Shown: positions 29,581 through 34,187 of the stretch, in pieces
Position numbering within the stretch: the stretch's first letter is position 1
How the letters are laid out: each line of letters starts with the position of its first letter
Assembly: GCA_947446975.1 (NCBI GenBank)
Contig: CANFHM010000023.1
Coordinates: forward strand, 1 to 34,187
Reading direction: 5' to 3'
Length of the DNA: 34,187 nt
DNA from: Microthrixaceae bacterium
GTDB lineage: Bacteria; Actinomycetota; Acidimicrobiia; Acidimicrobiales; Acidimicrobilacustridaceae
The notes under the pieces: model-generated
The model's input: only the letters and a program-made list of their open reading frames with translations
Databases searched by the model: none
Told to the model about the DNA's origin: nothing
Position numbers and translations under genes: made by a program

Positions 29581-31214
29581 CAGTCGTACCAGCCCTCGAA
29601 CGACCAGCGACCGCCGACACAGGCCACCAGCGCGGCCCGGCCATCGGTGAACTGGAGCTGCAGCCGGGCCCGACGGTCGTGGGCGAGCGTGTCCCACCAG
29701 CGTTCATCGACCAGCCAGGGGCCGGCCCATGCCGCCACCGAGAGGGTCCGACCATCGGGGAGCTCGACGAACGCCGGGGGTGCGCTGAGGGCGCCGCGAC
29801 CCGACACCGCGAGTTCGCGCCGGTCGGTGTCGAGCACATGGGTGGCCCGGGGTTCGGCGGGCACGAACGCCGGTGAGGGGGCGGGCACCCGCCCGGGCCA
29901 TGGGGGCTGCGGACCATGGCCCGACCGTCGGGCGGGAGCGTGGTCGGGATCGAGGGTGAGCACCGGTGCCCGCACGACGGCGGCGAGCGGACCACGACCA
30001 CCGCGGCGTTCGGGGACGGTGACGGCGTCGGGACCGACGAGGCCCTGCACCCGGGCCAGCGTGCGGGCCGCACGGGCATCGGCGGCGGTCTCGCCACCCC
30101 AGAACCCGAGCTGCCGCCCCCGGGCCGGTCCCACCTCATCGGGGATGAGCGACAACCGGGAGATGCCGCTGGTGGGACGCAGCACGGCGGGTCCGTTCAG
30201 CCAGCCATCGAGCTGCCAGCGGACCCGGTCGGTGATGGCCCCCACCCCGAGCGCACCCTCGGCCCGCCAGAGCCGTTCATTGCACTCCCCCGTGTCGGTC
30301 TCGGCCGCGATGCACACGCGCGTGCACGACAGCCCCTCGGCCTCGAGCCCTGTATGCAGCTGCTCGGCCAGACCCCGGGCCACGAAGGCGGCGCGATCGA
30401 CGCGGTCGATGGGCGGGTCGAGCTCGATGGTGACCGAGAGATGCGGTGGCAGAGGTGCACTGCGGGGCGGATGCTCGTCGAGACCCCCGGCCAGACGATG
30501 GGCGAGCAGACCCTCGGCCCCGAACCGGGCGACCACATCGGCGGCCGGGAGTGCGGCGAAGGACCCGAGGGTGCGCAGGCCCAGACGCAGCAGCACATCG
30601 GCGAGCTCGGGCCGGGCGAGGGACTGCACCGGCATCGGGGCGAGGAAGGATCGGGAACCCCCCGGGGGCAGGACCATGGCGGCGTCGGGGTCGGCCAGCT
30701 GCCGCCGCGCCACCTGCTCGGCCACGAACCGACCATCGGCCACACCCACCCCGGCACCCTGCGGCCAGCCCAGTGCGCCGGTGACCCCACGGACCTCGGT
30801 CAGCACCGCTGCGGCCAGCGCCTGATCGCCGCCGAAGTAGCGCGAGGGCCCGCGGGTGGGGAAGGCCGCGACCCCGGGGGTGGAGAGCTCGATGCGCGGG
30901 GTGAAGCGCTCGAGCGCACCACCGACGGCATGGAACAGCCGGGCGTCGCGATCGGGATCGGACTCATGCACCTGCAGCGACGGACAGCGGGCCTGGGCCT
31001 GGCGGCGCCGGTGCCCGACCTCGATGCCCTCCGCCCGTGCCGCCGGCGTGACCGCCACCACCCGATCGGCCCGCATGACCACTGCGGCGATCTCGGGCGC
31101 AGCACCGGCGGCCATGAGCGACCACTGCGGACACACCACCACGAGACAGCGCAGGACACGATCCTGTGGCCGCGGTGCGGGCTCAGCTGACGGACGCTGC
31201 TCAGCTGACGGCAC
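29580..31214 (-). CDS. imuB: ImuB, catalytically inactive Y-family polymerase-like mutasome subunit
   Basis: A 544-residue Y-family-like protein. The first strand (RCLVVVCPQWSL) has no aspartate where active DinB-type enzymes carry the first metal ligand. The region that should read 'DE' is ELSTPGVAAFPTRGP, so the second set of ligands is missing too. Fingers and palm-like segments (VTPAARAEGIEVG, RYFGGDQAL) and a little-finger region remain. A QLGFWG motif at about 368-373 resembles the beta-clamp-binding QLPLWG of mycobacterial ImuB. It is expected to hold DnaE2 and ImuA on the clamp. GTG 31214 overlaps imuA by 14 bases and precedes the strand by about 20 residues; a later start is possible. 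An 18-bp tandem duplication lies at the start. Confidence 0.88.
   Translation of the reverse strand: MPSAEQRPSAEPAPRPQDRVLRCLVVVCPQWSLMAAGAAPEIAAVVMRADRVVAVTPAARAEGIEVGHRRRQAQARCPSLQVHESDPDRDARLFHAVGGALERFTPRIELSTPGVAAFPTRGPSRYFGGDQALAAAVLTEVRGVTGALGWPQGAGVGVADGRFVAEQVARRQLADPDAAMVLPPGGSRSFLAPMPVQSLARPELADVLLRLGLRTLGSFAALPAADVVARFGAEGLLAHRLAGGLDEHPPRSAPLPPHLSVTIELDPPIDRVDRAAFVARGLAEQLHTGLEAEGLSCTRVCIAAETDTGECNERLWRAEGALGVGAITDRVRWQLDGWLNGPAVLRPTSGISRLSLIPDEVGPARGRQLGFWGGETAADARAARTLARVQGLVGPDAVTVPERRGGRGPLAAVVRAPVLTLDPDHAPARRSGHGPQPPWPGRVPAPSPAFVPAEPRATHVLDTDRRELAVSGRGALSAPPAFVELPDGRTLSVAAWAGPWLVDERWWDTLAHDRRARLQLQFTDGRAALVACVGGRWSFEGWYD
31181..31211. repeat. 18-bp tandem duplication at the imuA/imuB overlap
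   Basis: GCTCAGCTGACGGACGCT (31181-31198) is followed by a second, 13-bp partial copy, GCTCAGCTGACGG (31199-31211). In imuB it encodes PSAEQR then PSAE; in imuA the second copy contains the stop codon. The period of 18 keeps imuB in frame. Confidence 0.8.
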
Positions 31215-31938
31215 GATCCACCGATCCGAACGGCACCAGGACCCGACCCTCGTCGGGGGCATCGGGGGCCGCGGTGACCGACCCCTCGGAGGTGGGCAGC
31301 AGCAGTGCGGCACGACGCTGCCGCGACCATCGACCCCGACCCTCGGCCTCCACGAGGACCCGACGACGACGCAGCACCCCATGACCCATGCCGAGGCCCT
31401 GCCAGCGCTGCTCGCGCACGGTGAGCGCCACATCCGGCGACCAGCGCAGCGCCCCGGACCCCTCCCCCGGGACTCCGGGCTGCACCAGCAGCACCACGGC
31501 CCCGCGCTCCCTGGCACGGGCGGCCAGCCGCCGGGCATCGGAGGCACCGATGGGAAGGCGCGTGTCGAGCACCACGAGCTCGATGCCGTCGACGAGGGCG
31601 GCCACCACCTCGACCGCACGGCGATCGGGGGGTGGGTCGATGAGCAGGAGGCGTTCGAGGGCGAGCCCGTGCTCGTCGGCGGCGAGCAGACCGAGCTCGG
31701 GCAGACCGACCACGGCGGTCCAGCAGCCCGCGGCGGAGGGTTCGGCCAGCAGGGCCAGGGCCAATGAGCTGGCACCCACCCCGAGCAGCTGCACCGAGGA
31801 CCCGCGCACGAGGGCGCCGTCGGGCAGCAGCGGCTGCAGGGCCCGACCCACGGGGAGCACCCGTTCGCCGGCCGGGACGACAGGGGCGATGGAGGCCGAC
31901 AGGCTGCGCAGGGCGGCGAGATCGACGGGGAGGTTCAT
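31201..31938 (-). CDS. imuA: ImuA-type RecA-like mutasome protein
   Basis: A 245-residue protein with a RecA-like core: a strand and loop LLGVGASSLALALL in the Walker A position lacking the GKS/T residues, then WTAVVGLPELG and a Walker-B-like LVVLDTR strand. This fits actinobacterial ImuA' (RecA-like, without an intact ATP site) more than an active recombinase. In relatives it binds ImuB and DnaE2 in the translesion complex. ATG 31938 is exactly six bases past the GATACT -10 of the LexA-controlled promoter; the open frame continues upstream only as antisense or out-of-frame sequence of the LLM gene. It is the first gene of the operon. The family call rests mainly on position and the partial core. 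Confidence 0.8.
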   Translation of the reverse strand: MNLPVDLAALRSLSASIAPVVPAGERVLPVGRALQPLLPDGALVRGSSVQLLGVGASSLALALLAEPSAAGCWTAVVGLPELGLLAADEHGLALERLLLIDPPPDRRAVEVVAALVDGIELVVLDTRLPIGASDARRLAARARERGAVVLLVQPGVPGEGSGALRWSPDVALTVREQRWQGLGMGHGVLRRRRVLVEAEGRGRWSRQRRAALLLPTSEGSVTAAPDAPDEGRVLVPFGSVDRAVS

Positions 31939-31942
31939 GCCC

Positions 31943-31970
31943 CCAGTATCGAACACCTGTTCGATACTGG
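31943..31970 (-). promoter_or_regulatory. LexA (SOS) box and promoter of imuA-imuB-dnaE2
   Basis: A 28-bp inverted repeat with 13-bp perfect arms around 2 central bases. The core TCGAAC-ACCT-GTTCGA (31949-31964) equals the mycobacterial-type SOS box TCGAAC-N4-GTTCGA. On the minus strand a TTGCCA -35 (31968-31973) and GATACT -10 (31945-31950) are 17 bases apart, with the box between and touching both. LexA binding should block the polymerase directly. The start codon is 6 bases after the -10. Confidence 0.9.
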
Positions 31971-31979
31971 CAACCGGTT

Positions 31980-32744
31980 TCAGTCCCTGATGGCGAGGAA
32001 CCGTTCGAGAGCGCTCAGATCGAAGGCACCACGGGTGCCGGTCATGAGGATGAGATGGTCGGCACCGGCCTCGAGATAGGCCTCGACGGCGTCGATCTCG
32101 TCGGCGCCGATGCCCACCGTGCGCTCGATCTCGCGGGGGTCGCGGCCCACCTCGGCGCACCACTGGTCGAGGATGGCGTTCTTGTGGGCGAAGTTCTCGG
32201 GCGGACCGAAGGTGTTCCACTGGTCGGCGTACTGGGCCGTGATGCGCAGGGTGACCTTCTCGCCTCCCCCGCCGATCATGATCGGGAGTGCCCCGATGGG
32301 CGCCGGGTTGAGGGCGGCCACGCGGGTGCGGATGCGCACGAGTGCCTCCTCGAGTGCCCGGAGTCGGGAACCGGGGGTGCCGAACTCGTAGCCGTACTCG
32401 TCGTAGTCGCGTTCGAACCATCCGGCACCGAGACCGAGACAGGCCCGCCCGTTGCTCACATGGTCGAGGGTGCGGGCCATGTCGGCGAGCAGTTCGGGGT
32501 TGCGGTACGTGTTGCCCGTGACGAGCATGCCGACCTGGGCATGTGCGGTGTCGGCGGCCATGGCGGCCAGCGTGACCCAGCCCTCGAAATGGGCGCCGTC
32601 GGGTTCGCCGTAGAGCGGGAAGAAGTGATCCCAGGTCCAGATCGAATCAGCACCCATGGCATCGGCGGCCCGCCAGGCGGTGCGCAGATCCTCCATGGTG
32701 GTGTGCTGGGGCTGCAGCTGGATCCCGAGCTTGAAGGCGGCCAT
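31980..32744 (-). CDS. LLM-class F420-dependent oxidoreductase
   Basis: A 254-residue luciferase-like protein, shorter than the other three in the window (323-343). It starts AAFKLGIQLQPQHTTMEDL and has the ADSIWTWDHFFPLYG segment, GMLVTGNTYRNP (cofactor-facing strand), GLGAGWFERDYDEYG and IMIGGGGEKVTLRI, all typical of F420-dependent LLM enzymes with the GGGG phosphate loop. F420 use is inferred. ATG 32744 is 4 bases after the stop of the NifU-N-like gene, so the two likely share a transcript. Its stop is about 10 bases from the upstream end of the imuA promoter region. The frame is open further upstream, but this overlaps the preceding gene. Confidence 0.85.
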   Translation of the reverse strand: MAAFKLGIQLQPQHTTMEDLRTAWRAADAMGADSIWTWDHFFPLYGEPDGAHFEGWVTLAAMAADTAHAQVGMLVTGNTYRNPELLADMARTLDHVSNGRACLGLGAGWFERDYDEYGYEFGTPGSRLRALEEALVRIRTRVAALNPAPIGALPIMIGGGGEKVTLRITAQYADQWNTFGPPENFAHKNAILDQWCAEVGRDPREIERTVGIGADEIDAVEAYLEAGADHLILMTGTRGAFDLSALERFLAIRD

Positions 32745-32748
32745 GGTG

Positions 32749-33081
32749 CTACTCGGCCTCGGCTGCGGGTGCCTCGAGCGAGGGCACCTCGACGCCCTCG
32801 CGGTAGTACGTGTAGAGCTCCTCGATGACCTGCTTGAGGCCGCTGGCGCCATCGGCACGCGACAGGTGCACGGTGATGACGTTGGCGTTGACATGCACCG
32901 CAGCCACACCGCCGTGCTCGAACAGGGCCCGGGCGACGCGGTCAGGTGGGCGGTCCGCCTTCACATCGTCGAGGGAACGGTACGACTCGTGTCCCATGCC
33001 GGTGAGCGCACGATTGGTCTCGAAACGGACCACATCGGGATACGGCGACGCTTTTTCGATGACGGTGACTGGCTGACCCAT
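32749..33081 (-). CDS. NifU N-terminal (Nfu_N)-like domain protein
   Basis: A 110-residue protein resembling the Nfu N-terminal domain: EKASPYPDVVRFETNRAL (9-26), then ARALFEHGGVAAVHVNANVITV, given as ALFEHGGVAAV and HVNANVITV. This is the 'DPLA..LF...GV..V......ITV' order of that domain. The C-terminal CxxC scaffold domain of full Nfu proteins is absent, and the protein has no cysteine at all, so it cannot itself hold an Fe-S cluster. The end is acidic (APAAEAE). ATG 33081 has TACGCT nine bases upstream. It precedes the LLM gene by 4 bases. Function unknown. Confidence 0.7.
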   Translation of the reverse strand: MGQPVTVIEKASPYPDVVRFETNRALTGMGHESYRSLDDVKADRPPDRVARALFEHGGVAAVHVNANVITVHLSRADGASGLKQVIEELYTYYREGVEVPSLEAPAAEAE

Positions 33082-33090
33082 AGGACCCGG

Positions 33091-33096
33091 AGCGTA
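33091..33096 (-). promoter_or_regulatory. -10 element of the NifU-N-like gene
   Basis: TACGCT on the minus strand, 9 bases before ATG 33081. Confidence 0.45.
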
Positions 33097-33104
33097 GTCG
33101 GCGC

Positions 33105-33551
33105 CTACCGACCCGCCCGAGCCGGATCCCCGGTGATGCTGCCATGTGCGTCGGCGTCGGCCTGACGGGCAACCATCCACACGCCGGCGGCCAGGGTGAT
33201 CGAGATGAGACCCAGCACCGAATGCACGATCTTGAACGGGGCGCCATGGGTGGGGTCATCGTCAAGGAACACGATCTGCGGCACCCGCACGAGCCAGACC
33301 ACCACCGTGGCGATCGCCGCGACCCGCAGCGAGCGGATCGACGCCGCCGACATGGGCGACCGCCACCCGCGCGCCAGCGCCACCAGGACCGACGCGGCGA
33401 GGACGAGCATCAGTACCGACAGCACCGTGGAGAACACCTTGCCGCCCGTGGACTCGGTGGTGGATCGCAGCGTGTTGGAGATGCGACTGGTCCAGACGAA
33501 CGCCGTCCAGACGATGAACGCGAGGAGGATGGCGCGGGCGGTTCTCGTCAT
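33105..33551 (-). CDS. Small integral membrane protein of unknown function
   Basis: A 148-residue protein with four predicted membrane segments: about 4-20, 41-60, 72-92 and 108-129. The order of polar loops (SRISNTLRSTTESTGGK and FLDDDPTHGAPFKIVH) and the GLISITLAAGVWMV last helix do not match a family I can name. The tail is polar and rich in Asp and Gly. ATG 33551 is six bases after TACCCT, so it is probably leaderless. The frame is open about 33 bases further upstream but the promoter lies there. It precedes the NifU-N-like gene by 23 bases. Confidence 0.7.
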   Translation of the reverse strand: MTRTARAILLAFIVWTAFVWTSRISNTLRSTTESTGGKVFSTVLSVLMLVLAASVLVALARGWRSPMSAASIRSLRVAAIATVVVWLVRVPQIVFLDDDPTHGAPFKIVHSVLGLISITLAAGVWMVARQADADAHGSITGDPARAGR

Positions 33552-33557
33552 GGGGCG

Positions 33558-33563
33558 AGGGTA
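33558..33563 (-). promoter_or_regulatory. -10 element of the small membrane protein gene
   Basis: TACCCT on the minus strand, exactly 6 bases before ATG 33551. Confidence 0.5.
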
Positions 33564-33608
33564 GCGGTGCCCGATCCCCAGCACCGGATCGGACCCGCCC
33601 CGAGGTCA

Positions 33609-33632
33609 GCGGTGCAGCGGTGCAGCGGTGCA
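33609..33632. repeat. Octanucleotide repeat (GCGGTGCA)x3
   Basis: Three perfect tandem GCGGTGCA units, lying 8 bases past the rnhB stop. Probably a slippage product in the gap between rnhB and the membrane protein gene. Confidence 0.8.
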
Positions 33633-33640
33633 CCGGCGAC

Positions 33641-34187
33641 TCAGAACAGTGTGGGCGGCTCATCGAACGATGGTGTCCGCGCCAACCCCGACCATGGGAG
33701 TCCGTCCATGAACGACCATGACCGTCGATGGATCGAGGTGGGACCGCCGGCTTCGAGGGCCATGCGGTGCTTCGGACACGGGTACCCCTTGTTCGCGTGG
33801 AACTCGAACCCCGGGAAGTGCTCGGCCTCCGCCCGCATCATGCGATCGCGGCTGACCTTCGCCAGGATCGAGGCCGCAGCGATGGAGACACAGGTGGCGT
33901 CCCCCTTCACGATCGTGCGGGTGATGCCACCGCCGACGAAGTCCACGGACCCGTCGAGCAGGACCCGATCGGGGGCGACACCGAGCGCGGCGAGTGCCCG
34001 TTGCGCGGCGGCTCGCAGAGCGGCCGACATGCCGAGGGCGTCGCATTCGTCGTGATCCACGACCCCGATCGACCAGGCGTCGCACCACTCGGCGATGCGA
34101 TCGAAGGATCGTTCCCGTTCGGCCTCGGTGAGCAGCTTGGAATCACGGATGCCATAGGGACGACGGTCCTTCGGAGCGACTGCGGCC
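33641..34187 (-). CDS. rnhB: Ribonuclease HII, 5' end beyond the window
   Basis: The last 181 codons of RNase HII, which cuts RNA in RNA-DNA hybrids and removes misplaced ribonucleotides. The frame enters at the right edge with APKDRRPYGIRDSKLLTEAER, split as YGIRDSKLL and TEAERERSF, which is the D-SK-L motif after the first catalytic region. VLLDGSVDF holds the third acidic position. IAAASILAKVSRDRMM and GYPCPKHRMAL match the family's AAASILAKV.RD and GY.T..H blocks. The catalytic DE.G pair is outside the window. The C-terminus is a little longer than usual (SWSFMDGLPWSG ... EPPTLF). The gene runs leftward and ends before the octanucleotide repeat. Confidence 0.9.
   Translation of the reverse strand, partial: AAVAPKDRRPYGIRDSKLLTEAERERSFDRIAEWCDAWSIGVVDHDECDALGMSAALRAAAQRALAALGVAPDRVLLDGSVDFVGGGITRTIVKGDATCVSIAAASILAKVSRDRMMRAEAEHFPGFEFHANKGYPCPKHRMALEAGGPTSIHRRSWSFMDGLPWSGLARTPSFDEPPTLF

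Noticed and set aside
26473-30825. A 1450-codon open frame on the plus strand opposite dnaE2 and imuB
   Set aside because: It is antisense to two clear genes, low in complexity (His, Gly, Glu-rich) and has no family match. Long antisense frames are expected in DNA this G+C-rich.
31938-32421. An extended imuA start upstream of 31938
   Set aside because: The longer frame would cross the promoter and LexA box and overlap the LLM gene out of frame. ATG 31938 has a -10 at six bases.
1-34187. tRNA, rRNA, CRISPR, prophage or transposon elements
   Set aside because: Searched by eye for tRNA arms, repeat-spacer arrays, and transposase or integrase motifs in the open frames. None was found.

Overview
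The window is very G+C-rich, densely coding chromosomal DNA. The gene content points to an actinobacterium, most likely of class Acidimicrobiia; this placement is inference. Supporting evidence is a mycothiol S-conjugate amidase (mca), four luciferase-like F420-type oxidoreductases, an actinobacterial-type imuA/imuB/dnaE2 mutasome with a mycobacterial-type LexA box, and several acyl-CoA enzymes. I see no tRNA, rRNA, CRISPR, insertion sequence or prophage gene. No gap without a gene exceeds 300 bases; the largest is about 195 bases (13283-13477).

Layout. 1-1438: tail of an amidohydrolase, a terminator hairpin, and a convergent acyl-CoA dehydrogenase. 1529-7006: a Ser/Thr-rich chagasin-like lipoprotein, a DUF983 protein on the minus strand, then a plus-strand run DUF2332 - Nudix - second DUF983 - geranylgeranyl-reductase-type flavoprotein - nitronate-monooxygenase-type flavoprotein. 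7031-9980: F420-type oxidoreductase, small SH3-like protein, hydroxyacyl-CoA-dehydrogenase-type SDR, SnoaL-like protein. 10010-13282: alpha/beta hydrolase, solo RecB-like Fe-S nuclease, PAP2 phosphatase, DsbA-like protein, and a 57-residue protein. 13478-18256: two related F420-type oxidoreductases facing each other, small proteins, a thioesterase and a thiolase. 18392-25475: membrane-anchored SNase-like nuclease, ChbG/HpnK deacetylase, a minus-strand operon mca - membrane protein - GNAT, a PEBP lipoprotein, a second thioesterase and a zinc alcohol dehydrogenase. 25582-31938: DoxX and the SOS mutagenesis operon imuA-imuB-dnaE2. 31980-34187: F420-type oxidoreductase, NifU-N-like protein, a membrane protein, and the 3' part of rnhB.

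The best-defined system is the minus-strand operon imuA (31938) - imuB (31214) - dnaE2 (29580). It starts at a 28-bp inverted repeat holding a TCGAAC-N4-GTTCGA LexA box. The box lies between and over a TTGCCA -35 and a GATACT -10, and the start codon is 6 bases past the -10. The three genes overlap at their junctions (14-bp overlap, then TGATG), so they should be made together after DNA damage as an error-prone translesion complex.

A second window-wide pattern is promoter form. Most transcription-unit starts have a TANNNT hexamer ending 5-9 bases before the start codon, most often exactly 6, with no Shine-Dalgarno sequence. This suggests mostly leaderless mRNAs. A few genes (SDR, Nudix, alcohol dehydrogenase, DoxX, the 57-residue protein) instead have a clear ribosome binding site.
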